A stretch of 42,095 nucleotides of DNA from Agrobacterium fabrum (GTDB taxonomy: Bacteria > Pseudomonadota > Alphaproteobacteria > Rhizobiales > Rhizobiaceae), in NCBI GenBank assembly GCA_003241215.1, contig QFOL01000006.1:1-42095 (forward strand), read 5' to 3'. Positions 7,489 to 15,178 of the stretch are shown here, in pieces; position 1 is the stretch's first letter; every line of letters begins with the position of its first letter. Position numbers and translations under genes: made by a program. The notes beneath the pieces are model-generated. The model saw nothing but the letters and a program-made list of their open reading frames with translations, was not told the origin of the DNA and did not search any database.

Positions 7489-7506
7489 TTGACGCTGGTG
7501 TGACGC
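7489..7506 (+). promoter_or_regulatory. Double direct-repeat operator, SARP-box-like
   Basis: TTGACGC (7489-7495) and GTGACGC (7500-7506) are direct repeats with an exact 11-bp period and a TGGT spacer, in the divergent region between the SARP gene (minus) and the gene at 7.6 kb (plus). The first repeat doubles as a -35 (TTGACG) with CCTATT at 7513-7518 as a possible -10 (18-bp spacer), so activation of the plus-strand gene is likely. The same 18-mer with one change recurs at 1377-1394 on the other strand. The site may also control the SARP operon itself. Confidence 0.65.
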
Positions 7507-7615
7507 GACCTGCCTATTGTCGCAGGCAGAAGCATGAATGACGGGCGAAAACAGCGGACATGCGACGGGCAGGCATCGGGAATTTTCGACAGTGATAGCG
7601 TTTAACGGAAGCTAT

Positions 7616-8107
7616 ATGGCGTTCGAGCCGCGTATCGAACCTTATCAGCGTGCCGACGATGTCGGATATGCGGTCAGTGAATTCATGTGGTTCAAGGGCC
7701 GTCCGTTCTATCCGGTCTCGGCGCTTGTCCATGCGAAGGTCGCGCATGCCAGGCTGTCGGCCGAGAAAGGCGACGACGGGGACGAGGACAATCTCGATAT
7801 TCTCTTTCGCATGCCGTTGGTGGCGGGCGGGCATTTTTTCGAGATCGTGCTGCGTTCGAATGAAGGGACGTCCTACGGCGGCTGGGTGTGGGGAGAAGAG
7901 CTGGAAATCCTGAATGAGTTCGTCAACGGCTATCGCGTTCTGGCGGGAAAGTGTGACGACAGGCTGATCCGGTTCGAATATTCCAGGCGGTTTCAGCGCT
8001 ACCGGACGATCGAACCGCTGCCGGTGGAGAAGTCCGTGTTCCTGATCCAGCGCGAGGCAAAGCCTTATGCCGGTGGGCGTGGTCTGCCGGGAGGCCTGGC
8101 TCCCTGA
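7616..8107 (+). CDS. Hypothetical protein divergent from the SARP operon
   Basis: Not recognised; 163 aa from the ATG at 7616 (MAFEPRIEPYQRADDVGYAV), which has GGAAG 4 nt upstream. An in-frame ATG at 7538 would give 189 aa with a poorer ribosome site. Soluble, with no signal peptide or membrane helix. Aromatic and charged residues suggest a compact alpha/beta fold (FMWFKGRPFYPVSALVH; GGWVWGEELEILNEF). Three tail glycines (GGRGLPGG) look disordered. The upstream direct repeats at 7489-7506 read toward this gene, so I infer SARP control. It may be an accessory enzyme, immunity or resistance protein for the adjacent YcaO/TfuA product. A reading frame also exists on the opposite strand (7514-8185), but its residue composition looks like antisense shadow. 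Confidence 0.65.
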   Translation: MAFEPRIEPYQRADDVGYAVSEFMWFKGRPFYPVSALVHAKVAHARLSAEKGDDGDEDNLDILFRMPLVAGGHFFEIVLRSNEGTSYGGWVWGEELEILNEFVNGYRVLAGKCDDRLIRFEYSRRFQRYRTIEPLPVEKSVFLIQREAKPYAGGRGLPGGLAP

Positions 8108-8199
8108 TCGTGGGCACGCCTTTTGTGCCAGGGGCGGCGCGAGGTGTGGGGAAATTGGGTCGATCAGTGCGGTGTGGACCCGCACCTATCGCAGCATGC

Positions 8200-8222
8200 C
8201 CGGTAAAGCGCGGCTTTACCGG
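8200..8222 (+). terminator. Strong hairpin after the 7.6-kb gene
   Basis: A 9-bp perfect stem CCGGTAAAG / CTTTACCGG closes the 5-nt loop CGCGG, 92 bp after the stop codon. A T-rich stretch (8233-8249) follows only after about 10 nt, so this may be an imperfect terminator or an RNA processing hairpin in the leader of the next gene. Confidence 0.45.
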
Positions 8223-8261
8223 AGGTTACCGGATATTTTTATTTTTATTGTGTGGAACATT

Positions 8262-8609
8262 ATGATGCCCAATAGAGGTAATGTGCGTAACAGGGGGGTG
8301 TCGCCGCAGCTTGTGGTGGTGGACTGCGCTTCCGGCGACAAGGTGCTTTCCGATGCGGAGCGCGTTGATGACGCGCCGCGTCCGCCTCCGCGCGGCGACA
8401 GGCTTTTTATTGTCAGCGAGCTGCCTCCCCAGAGGCTGCCACCATCTCCCGTCCGGGATGATGGGACCGGAGGGGAAGCCCCGGGCAGGACCGATATCCG
8501 CAACCGGATTGTCGATGCCGATATCCGGGTCGCAAAATGGGCATGGGCGATATTGGCGATCGCGCATTGCTGGCTGATCTATTTCATGGTGTATAATCTC
8601 GGCGGTTGA
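8262..8609 (+). CDS. Small membrane-anchored hypothetical protein with C-terminal helix
   Basis: 115 aa; not recognised. Residues 1-90 are proline-, arginine- and aspartate-rich and probably disordered (DDAPRPPPRGDR). The only hydrophobic segment is near the C-terminus (WAWAILAIAHCWLIYFMVYNL), giving a tail-anchored topology with the body probably in the cytoplasm. The start at 8262 was chosen because the longer frame (from 8067) runs back into the preceding gene and the terminator-like hairpin. The ribosome site is weak (GGAA 4-5 nt upstream). The gene converges on the ROK regulator gene. Confidence is limited by low complexity and by a competing minus-strand frame at 8226-8633. Confidence 0.5.
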   Translation: MMPNRGNVRNRGVSPQLVVVDCASGDKVLSDAERVDDAPRPPPRGDRLFIVSELPPQRLPPSPVRDDGTGGEAPGRTDIRNRIVDADIRVAKWAWAILAIAHCWLIYFMVYNLGG

Positions 8610-8637
8610 GACGTCCACCGGCACCATTTGCATGCCC

Positions 8638-9777
8638 TCAATCCATGTCGCCGATCCTGTGCAGGATCATGGCTGCCGCGCCGAAGGCAACGGGGTCAGT
8701 TGCAACGACTTCGGGAAGGAGGATTTGCGGCTGGATGACCGTTGCGCCGCCGAACGGGTCCGAAGCCTCATAATCCAGCCACTTCGCCAGTTTTTCGCGT
8801 ACCATCCGCGGTAAGGTACCGCCGAAATAGATGGCGTCGGGCGCCAGTACCGCACTGACGGCAAAGCCGAGGCGGGCGACCTGTGGCCCGGCCCGGTCCA
8901 GCCATGCATCGAGTACGGCGGCGTTGCGGGACAGGTAGTCCGTCCAGATATCAGGAGCCCGTCCCGAGGGTTTTTCGCCCACATGCTTGAGGCACCAAAC
9001 CGCCAAATCTTCGAAAGAGGGCCGTGAGTCCCCACGACCGCGCAGGGCGCCGATCTCGCCGGCATTGCCGAGAAAACCGCGATAGAGCTCATTCCTGATG
9101 ATGATGCCGCCGCCGATTCCTTCGGACAGGTAGAGATAAGCGAAATTTTCGTGCCCCTCAGTATTGCCGAGGGAGAGTTCGCCCATGGCTGCCGCATTGG
9201 CATCGTTTTCGATAATCACCGGGCAGCGCAGCGCCTCGCGCAACATGGTGGAAAGGTCGGAACCCTCCCAGGAAATGACTTCTTCAGCAAGATCGAGAGA
9301 CATAGCCTCCTTGCGAAAGCGGGTGGGCATGGCAATCGCCGCACCGATCAGGTCGCTTTGGCTAATCGCGTTTTTCGACAGCAGCTTTTCCGACCCGTCC
9401 TGAAGCGCGCGTTGGACGTCGGAAAAGGCATCGTAGGAGCCCCGCATCTGCAATTCGCCGACGATTTCACCGCCGAAGTTCAGCAGGGTCAGCATCACCG
9501 AATAGCGATTGGCGTGCACGCCGAGCGCGTAGCCGACATTTTTCCTGAGGGTGAGATCGATATGCGGTGCGCCCCGGCCTTCCTGCCGGCGCGCGCCTTC
9601 CTCGATAATGCCGCGTTCAAGTAGGTTGCGCGTCATCATGCTGACGGCGGCCGGCGTTACGCTGCAATGCTCGGCAAGTTCGACCCGCGAGGCTGAGCCC
9701 TTGCGCCGGATATAGCCAAGGAGCGCGCCCTGTGTCGCACCGATACCCGAAAGTCCGCCGTTTCTTTTCTCAGCCAA
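8638..9777 (-). CDS. ROK family transcriptional regulator of the adjacent ABC operon
   Basis: 379 aa. N-terminal winged helix-turn-helix (about 15-65; SRVELAEHCSVTPAAVSMMTRNLLERG) followed by the ROK fold with ENDANAAA (190-197), GIGGGII (220-226) and GNAGEIG (237-243). The GExGH histidine and the CxCGxxGC zinc motif of sugar kinases are missing, so it should be a sugar-sensing regulator, not a kinase. It is divergently transcribed from the binding-protein gene, with a 93-bp shared region holding a 17-bp palindrome. ROK regulators (NagC, Mlc, XylR type) usually repress the neighbouring transport genes until the imported compound binds. The stop lies 28 bp from the end of the convergent small membrane protein gene. 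Confidence 0.9.
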   Translation of the reverse strand: MAEKRNGGLSGIGATQGALLGYIRRKGSASRVELAEHCSVTPAAVSMMTRNLLERGIIEEGARRQEGRGAPHIDLTLRKNVGYALGVHANRYSVMLTLLNFGGEIVGELQMRGSYDAFSDVQRALQDGSEKLLSKNAISQSDLIGAAIAMPTRFRKEAMSLDLAEEVISWEGSDLSTMLREALRCPVIIENDANAAAMGELSLGNTEGHENFAYLYLSEGIGGGIIIRNELYRGFLGNAGEIGALRGRGDSRPSFEDLAVWCLKHVGEKPSGRAPDIWTDYLSRNAAVLDAWLDRAGPQVARLGFAVSAVLAPDAIYFGGTLPRMVREKLAKWLDYEASDPFGGATVIQPQILLPEVVATDPVAFGAAAMILHRIGDMD

Positions 9778-9823
9778 AGTTCCGCTCTCCCCGCTTTGCC
9801 ATCGGAAATGTCATAAAGCTGGA

Positions 9824-9840
9824 AATTAAGCAACTTAATT
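9824..9840. promoter_or_regulatory. 17-bp palindrome in the ROK/ABC divergent promoter, candidate operator
   Basis: AATTAAGCAACTTAATT is a perfect 7-bp-arm palindrome with a 3-nt centre, 47 bp upstream of the first ATG of the binding-protein gene and 46 bp upstream of the ROK gene. AT-rich dyads are typical ROK operators. Control of both directions is inferred. Confidence 0.6.
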
Positions 9841-9870
9841 AAATAATAAGTTTCAACGGGAATGGATCAC

Positions 9871-11244
9871 ATGCTCAAGTCTCTCTCCTTGGCGGCCACG
9901 GTAGCGCTCGGCGCGCTTTTGCCGGCCGTTGCCTTTGCCGAAGACATCAATATCAAGCTCTGGACACTCGCCGACAAGAACGCGCCTGCCCGCATCACCA
10001 ATATCGAGGCGGCAGCCGGCATCATGAACGCGCAGTTCAAGGCGGCCGGCGTCGATAAGCGTATCGTCATCGATACGAACAATAGCAGCGTGCAGGGCTG
10101 GGATGCCTTCGCGCTCGATACGCTGAAGGCGTTCTCGGTGGGGCAGGGGCCGGATATCTACATTCTGCCGCATGAATGGATCGGCCAGTTCGCGCAGGAC
10201 GGTTATGCGATGGCGATGGAAGACAGAATCGCTGCCACCCCCTGGGTCTATGGCGATATCCTGCCGATCCTGTGGGAATCGGCCAAGGCCACCGACGGCA
10301 AAATTTATGGCATTCCGCAGGATGCCGAAATCCGCATGTTCTTTTACAACAAGGACATGCTGCGCAAGATCGGCAAGGACGAAGCCTTCATCGAGAGCCT
10401 GCCAGCCAGGGTCGATGCAGGGGAATTCACCCTCGACGATCTGACTGCACTGTCCAAGGAAGTGGTCGATGGCAAGGCTGCGCAATACGGCATGCTGCAC
10501 CGCCCGAATGTCGGTATCGATTATCTGATGGTGTTCCAGTCCTATGGCGTGAAGTTCATGGACGAAAAGACCGGCAAACTTGTTTTCCCCAAGGCGGAAA
10601 TGGTCAAGGCGCTCGGCTGGTATGAGCGTAACGCCAAGCAGGGCGTCACCCCGGTCGACAATACCGCCATGAGCTGGGAGGCGATCCAGACTGCTTTCAA
10701 ACAGGAAAAGGCTTTCATCTTCCATCAGGGTGTGTGGGCCGTTGCCTGGCAGGTGGGCGACAAGAACGGAGCCACCTGGCCGACCGATGGCGCGGGATAT
10801 TTCAACAAGATCGGCTGGATTTCCGCACCGGCAGCCGAAAAGGGCGGCAAACCGGCCAACCTGTCGCATCCGCTGCTCTACACGCTCAATCCGAAGAGCG
10901 CCAATGCCGACCTTGCCGCCGATCTCGTGGCGTTGGCGACATTGCCCTATTTCAACAACGAGCATGCTGTCACCTCCTATCACACAGCCATCAGCAACGC
11001 GCAGACGGCCATGCCAGAATACCGGGACAACTGGGTTCTTTCCGCCGCTTCGCCGATGATGAAGGACGCGCAGTTCGTGCCCAACCACACCAAGTTCGGC
11101 AGCTATAACAAGGTGCTGTTCAGCGGTCTGCAGGCGGTCGAGACCGGCAAGATGACGGCCGAGCAGGCGGTTGATTTCATTGCCGACGAACTTGAGCTGC
11201 AATTCGGTGCGGAAATCGAAATCCGCGACGCCGCAAGCAACTGA
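9871..11244 (+). CDS. ABC transporter extracellular solute-binding protein (family 1)
   Basis: 457 aa periplasmic binding protein of a CUT1-type importer. The signal peptide MLKSLSLAATVALGALLPAVAFA is followed by a likely cleavage before EDINIKLWTL. A mature protein of about 430 aa with GQGPDIYILPHEWIGQFAQDG and YNKDMLRKIG blocks is typical of maltose/glycerol-3-phosphate-type binding proteins. I chose the ATG at 9871 because GGGA lies 9 nt upstream; the ATG at 9862 is too close to it. First gene of the operon. A 9-bp hairpin follows the stop, which commonly makes the binding protein mRNA more abundant than the permease mRNA. The substrate is not evident, but downstream enzymes suggest a phosphodiester or a polyol-type carbohydrate. 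Confidence 0.92.
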   Translation: MLKSLSLAATVALGALLPAVAFAEDINIKLWTLADKNAPARITNIEAAAGIMNAQFKAAGVDKRIVIDTNNSSVQGWDAFALDTLKAFSVGQGPDIYILPHEWIGQFAQDGYAMAMEDRIAATPWVYGDILPILWESAKATDGKIYGIPQDAEIRMFFYNKDMLRKIGKDEAFIESLPARVDAGEFTLDDLTALSKEVVDGKAAQYGMLHRPNVGIDYLMVFQSYGVKFMDEKTGKLVFPKAEMVKALGWYERNAKQGVTPVDNTAMSWEAIQTAFKQEKAFIFHQGVWAVAWQVGDKNGATWPTDGAGYFNKIGWISAPAAEKGGKPANLSHPLLYTLNPKSANADLAADLVALATLPYFNNEHAVTSYHTAISNAQTAMPEYRDNWVLSAASPMMKDAQFVPNHTKFGSYNKVLFSGLQAVETGKMTAEQAVDFIADELELQFGAEIEIRDAASN

Positions 11245-11260
11245 GTTTGCCTGAAACCAC

Positions 11261-11283
11261 GCCGCCCGGTTCTGCCGGGCGGC
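11261..11283 (+). terminator. Intercistronic hairpin after the binding-protein gene
   Basis: GCCGCCCGG / CCGGGCGGC form a 9-bp stem around TTCTG, followed by TTT, 16 nt after the stop. It sits between the binding protein and the first permease and probably acts as a partial terminator or mRNA stabiliser, not a full stop. Confidence 0.65.
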
Positions 11284-11308
11284 TTTCCTGCGTTCCCACG
11301 GATATGTC

Positions 11309-12223
11309 GTGATGTCTCAATTCCAGCTCAGGGCGCGCCGCCCGGCCCGGCCGATCTTTTATCTGGCACCGGCTCTCGCTTTGCTCGGGGTGTTTTTTCT
11401 CGCGCCCATCGTCGTCAATCTGGTGATCGCCTTTACCGATATGGGCGCAAATCTGAAGGTCGGCAAATTCACGGTCGAGAATTTCCAGCGCATGGTGCAG
11501 CGTGACGTGCGCCTGCCAGTCGTGCTCCTGACGACCTTCATCTATGTTGGCGCGACGCTGTTTTTCTTCAATATCGGCCTCGGTGCGTTGCTGGCCGTCA
11601 CGACGACGGCGATCCCGGACCGGATCGGCAATTTCTTCCGTGGCCTGTGGCTTTTGCCGCGCATGAGCCCGGCCGTGCTTTACGGCGTGCTCTGGATCTG
11701 GATCGCCGATCCCACCTCCTCGGGTCTGCTCAACCAGTTCCTCGGTGCGCTTGGCGCACCGGCATTGAACCTGCGCAACGATTTTCCGCTGTTTCTGGTG
11801 GTGGTGGCGAATGGTGTCGTCGGCGCATCCTTTGCCATGGTCATCCTGACATCATCGATCCGCTCGATACCCTCGCATCTCGCCAATGCGGCGCGCGTTG
11901 ACGGCGCCAGCGAATGGGGTGTGCTGCGCCACGTCGTCGCCCCGGCGCTTTCCGCCCCGATCCGCTTCATCACGCTCTACCAGGCGCTGTCGCTGATGAC
12001 GACCTATGAATATATTCTGCTGATCACCGGCGGCGGCCCGGTTTATGATTCAACCACCTATGCGCTCTATATCTACCGGCGTGCCTTCGAAAACGGCGCT
12101 TACGCCTATGGCGCAGCACTTGCGCTCGGCCTCATGGCCATCGGCGTTGCCGTCACCCTCGTTCAATGGCGCCTCAGCAACATGCGCTCCACATTTGCTC
12201 CCGCCAAGATCGAGGTGCTGTGA
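11309..12223 (+). CDS. ABC transporter permease (MalF/UgpA-type)
   Basis: 304 aa inner-membrane permease with about six helices. The first is FYLAPALALLGVFFLAPIVVNLVIAF. The EAA loop that contacts the ATPase is seen near residues 193-216 (NAARVDGASEWGVLRHVVAPAL). It starts with GTG at 11309 or, 3 nt later, ATG at 11312; the ribosome site is weak, consistent with a second cistron. It ends in a TGATG overlap with the second permease, so the two are translationally coupled and probably form a heterodimer. Confidence 0.92.
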   Translation: MMSQFQLRARRPARPIFYLAPALALLGVFFLAPIVVNLVIAFTDMGANLKVGKFTVENFQRMVQRDVRLPVVLLTTFIYVGATLFFFNIGLGALLAVTTTAIPDRIGNFFRGLWLLPRMSPAVLYGVLWIWIADPTSSGLLNQFLGALGAPALNLRNDFPLFLVVVANGVVGASFAMVILTSSIRSIPSHLANAARVDGASEWGVLRHVVAPALSAPIRFITLYQALSLMTTYEYILLITGGGPVYDSTTYALYIYRRAFENGAYAYGAALALGLMAIGVAVTLVQWRLSNMRSTFAPAKIEVL

Positions 12224-13299
12224 TGACGCTTGTGCAAACTTACACCCGGCGTGCCTCGGATACGAAACCGGACTGGGCGCGTCTTGAAAGCCGCAGCCGC
12301 GCCCATCGCGCCGGCTTTCTTCCCGTCATTCTCGTGTTCCTGACGGTCGTTTCCGTTCCGGTTCTCCTGCCCTATCTCTGGCTGCTGGTGAAATCGCTGA
12401 CGACATCCGACGACAATCTCAGCCGACTGGTTCTCTGGCGCAGTGGCGCGATCGCCGCCCTTGCCTATTGCGGGGCGATTGCGATCGCACTGTTTTCAGC
12501 GCGTCTGCGCAACCCCGTGCTGCTCTGGCTGGCGCTTGCCGCTGTTGTGGCGGCGCTGGTTTTCGTGCTGGTGCTGCCGCATCTGACCATTGATAACTAT
12601 AGCTTCCTGTGGAGCCGCGATATCGAAAAGACCGGCACCACCCGCATGGCGCTGATGCCGTCCGTCTGGACCGCCATGCAAAGCTCGCTGCTGTTTGCCG
12701 CTTCCCAGACGCTGATCGTGGCGCTGGTCGCCACGCCTGCGGCCTATGCGCTGTCGCGTTTTGCCTTTGCCGGGCGTGAAAACATCCTGCGCGGGCTGCT
12801 GTTGCTGCATGCCTTTCCGGCGCTGGCGCTCACCGTCGCGATCTTCGTGCAACTGCATTACATGGGCCTGCTCAACAACCTCTTCGGCGTCGTGCTGGTC
12901 ATGAGCGCATTGGAATTGCCCTTTGCTATCTTCGTTCTCAAGGGCTTTTTCGACAATGTTCCCTGGGACATCGAGATGAGCGCCGTCACCGATGGCGCGA
13001 CCCGCTTTCAGGCTTTCCGAATGGTGGTTCTGCCGCAGGTCAGAAGCGGGCTGATTGCGGTTGCCACCTTCACCTTTCTGCGCGGCTGGGAAGAATATGT
13101 CTTCGTCCAGACCCTGCTCATCGAAAAAAGCCAGATGACGATGAGCCTCTATCTCTTCTTCGTGGCACAGGACAGCGTGGGCGTGAATTACGGCATGATC
13201 GCCGCTGTCGGCATCGTTTATCTGCTGCCTGTGCTGATCATCTACATCTTCACGCAGAAATACATCACCCAGATGAGTTTCGGCGGGATCAAAGGATAA
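12223..13299 (+). CDS. ABC transporter permease (MalG/UgpE-type) with an extra membrane insertion
   Basis: 358 aa, about 75-80 residues longer than the usual MalG-type permease. The N-terminal helix (FLPVILVFLTVVSVPVLLPYLWLLVKSL) is followed by an insertion with two more hydrophobic helices (IAALAYCGAIAIALFSA and PVLLWLALAAVVAALVFVLVL). The common permease core then resumes at about residue 125 (YSFLWSRD). The EAA loop is EMSAVTDGATRFQAFRMVVLPQ near 248-269. The ATG overlaps the stop of the first permease by one base. The insertion is at a position where the canonical protein has a periplasmic loop, so it may shape substrate access. Some sugar permeases of alphaproteobacteria have similar extra segments; I cannot tell how common this is. 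Confidence 0.9.
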   Translation: MTLVQTYTRRASDTKPDWARLESRSRAHRAGFLPVILVFLTVVSVPVLLPYLWLLVKSLTTSDDNLSRLVLWRSGAIAALAYCGAIAIALFSARLRNPVLLWLALAAVVAALVFVLVLPHLTIDNYSFLWSRDIEKTGTTRMALMPSVWTAMQSSLLFAASQTLIVALVATPAAYALSRFAFAGRENILRGLLLLHAFPALALTVAIFVQLHYMGLLNNLFGVVLVMSALELPFAIFVLKGFFDNVPWDIEMSAVTDGATRFQAFRMVVLPQVRSGLIAVATFTFLRGWEEYVFVQTLLIEKSQMTMSLYLFFVAQDSVGVNYGMIAAVGIVYLLPVLIIYIFTQKYITQMSFGGIKG

Positions 13300-13304
13300 T
13301 TGCC

Positions 13305-14417
13305 ATGGCCAGGATCACCCTTAACAAAGTCACCAAAAGCTGGGGCAACAGCCGGGTTCTGCAACCGATGACACTGTCCATCGAAGATGGCGAATTTGTC
13401 GCGGTTCTCGGCCCATCCGGATGCGGAAAATCGACCACGCTTTTCCTGCTGGCCGGGCTTTATGCCCCGACCGGCGGCGAGATCGCCTTTGATGGTCACA
13501 ACGTCAACCGCATCGACGCGCGCGACCGCAACGTCGGCATCGTTTTCCAGTCCTATGCGCTTTATCCCAATCTGACGGTGCGGGAGAACATCGCCTTTCC
13601 GCTGCGCTTCAAGAATGTTCCGCGCGATGAGGCGGCGCGGCGAGTGGAAGAGGTGGCAGGCCTCGTGCAGATCACCGCGCTGCTGGACCGGCGGCCGTCG
13701 CAGCTTTCCGGCGGCCAGCAGCAACGCGTGGCGCTGGCCCGGGCGCTGGTCAAGGAGCCGAACATCCTTTTGCTGGACGAGCCGCTCTCCAACCTCGATG
13801 CGACGCTGCGCATCACCATGCGGGCCGAACTGAAAAGCCTGCAGAAGCGGTTGAAGATCACGACGCTGATCGTCACCCATGACCAGATCGAAGCGATCAC
13901 CATGGCCGACAGGATCATCTGCATGAACAATGGTGCGATTGCCCAGATCGGCACGCCTGATGATCTTTATCGCCGGCCGGACAATCTGTTCGTCGCCGGT
14001 TTCATCGGCACGCCGCCGATGAACCTTCTGAAGGGGCGGGCCGAGCGCGAAGAATTGCGGATCGGCGACGCTCGGCTCGGTCTCAATGCCCGCTACGATG
14101 GCGAGATCACCCTCGGATTGCGTCCCGAGGATATTGCGCTCGTCAAACCCGCCGAAGCACGGCTTGGGGGCGAGATCGCCACTGTCGAGCCGATGGGGCG
14201 CGAGGTTTTCTATACGGTCGATACGCCCGCAGGCAGCATCCACGCGCTGGAATATGGCGAGACGATAAGACACGCACCGGGTGAACGGGTCGGCCTTGCC
14301 TGCACATCCGGCCTGACGCTGGTTTTCGATACCGCTGGCAATCGCATTGCCGGACTGCACGCTGACCTTTCGCATCCTTCGACCATTCCGGCGCGCGCGC
14401 CGGAACCCGTAAACTGA
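13305..14417 (+). CDS. ABC transporter ATP-binding protein (MalK/UgpC-type)
   Basis: 370 aa cytoplasmic ATPase. Walker A GPSGCGKST (36-44), signature LSGGQQQRVALARA (134-147), Walker B ILLLDEP (154-160), H-loop THD (191-193) and a C-terminal TOBE-type regulatory region from about residue 230. The length and architecture match ATPases that serve CUT1 carbohydrate or glycerophospho-compound importers. It begins 5 bp after the second permease, with a moderate ribosome site. The C-terminal tail is Pro/Ala rich. Confidence 0.93.
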   Translation: MARITLNKVTKSWGNSRVLQPMTLSIEDGEFVAVLGPSGCGKSTTLFLLAGLYAPTGGEIAFDGHNVNRIDARDRNVGIVFQSYALYPNLTVRENIAFPLRFKNVPRDEAARRVEEVAGLVQITALLDRRPSQLSGGQQQRVALARALVKEPNILLLDEPLSNLDATLRITMRAELKSLQKRLKITTLIVTHDQIEAITMADRIICMNNGAIAQIGTPDDLYRRPDNLFVAGFIGTPPMNLLKGRAEREELRIGDARLGLNARYDGEITLGLRPEDIALVKPAEARLGGEIATVEPMGREVFYTVDTPAGSIHALEYGETIRHAPGERVGLACTSGLTLVFDTAGNRIAGLHADLSHPSTIPARAPEPVN

Positions 14418-14428
14418 CAGGACATTCC

Positions 14429-15154
14429 ATGCCCAAAATCGTCTCCCACCGCGGCGCGAACCGGTTCGCACCCGAAAACACCTTCGCCGCAGCCGACCTC
14501 GCCTTGCAGCAGGGTGCTGATTACATCGAGCTTGACGTGCGCGAGAGCGCGGATGGCGTGCTCTACGTCTTTCACGACGAAACGCTCGATCGGACCACAA
14601 ATGGCACGGGGCCGATCGGCCATGCCCTGTCGAGCGAAATCGATGCGCTGGATGCCGGCGGCTGGTTTGGCGAAAGCTTCAAGGGGGCGGTCGTGCCGCG
14701 TCTCGATGCCTATCTGCGTCATCTGCGCGGCCGTTGCGGCGTTTATGTCGAGCTGAAATATTGCGATCCCGTCAAGGTCGCTGCGCTGGTGCGGGATCTC
14801 GGCATGGTGCGCGATACGTTTTTCTTCTCCTTTTCCGAGGATATGCGCCGGGGTCTGGCTGTGGCCGCACCGGAATTTCGCAAGATGATGACGCTCGACA
14901 TCGCCAAATCGCCTTCGCTGGTGGCGGCGGTGCACCATGCCTCCATCATAGAGATCACGCCGGCGCAGATGCGCAGGCCCGGTCTTGTCGAGGCATGCCG
15001 CAAGGCCGGTCTGGACGTCATGGTTTATTACGGCGGCGATGACATCGACCTTCATAATGAGATCGCATTGGCCGGAGTAGACTACGTCAATATCGACCGC
15101 CCTGACCTGTTCGATACGGCACGTCGTACCGCACGGCTGCCTGATCTCGCCTAA
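14429..15154 (+). CDS. Glycerophosphodiester phosphodiesterase family protein
   Basis: 241 aa TIM-barrel phosphodiesterase. Active-site residues are visible: HRG (7-9), E16 of ENT, E34 and D36 of IELD, and H49 of FHD. The family cleaves glycerophosphodiesters to glycerol-3-phosphate and an alcohol using a divalent metal. There is no signal peptide, so it acts in the cytoplasm on an imported substrate. It starts 11 bp after the ATPase gene with GACAGGA upstream. With the transporter it suggests uptake and internal cleavage of a glycerophosphodiester or a sugar phosphodiester. UgpQ plays this role in the Ugp system, but here an isomerase-like gene follows, which Ugp operons lack. Confidence 0.92.
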   Translation: MPKIVSHRGANRFAPENTFAAADLALQQGADYIELDVRESADGVLYVFHDETLDRTTNGTGPIGHALSSEIDALDAGGWFGESFKGAVVPRLDAYLRHLRGRCGVYVELKYCDPVKVAALVRDLGMVRDTFFFSFSEDMRRGLAVAAPEFRKMMTLDIAKSPSLVAAVHHASIIEITPAQMRRPGLVEACRKAGLDVMVYYGGDDIDLHNEIALAGVDYVNIDRPDLFDTARRTARLPDLA

Positions 15155-15178
15155 CCCTTATCCCGTGGAGATGAAGAC

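Noticed and set aside
7514..8185. Long minus-strand open frame opposite the 7.6-kb gene
   Set aside because: Its residue pattern (many Arg/His/Pro/Gln) is what an antisense frame of a GC-rich gene gives, and it ends at no ribosome site. The plus-strand frame has a more natural composition and the repeat operator in front.
8226..8633. 135-aa minus-strand frame opposite the small membrane protein gene
   Set aside because: Arg/His/Pro-rich without a recognisable feature. The plus-strand frame has a convincing C-terminal helix. This is the least certain choice in the window.
9853..11202. 449-aa minus-strand open frame
   Set aside because: Antisense to the solute-binding protein, whose signal peptide and family motifs are clear.
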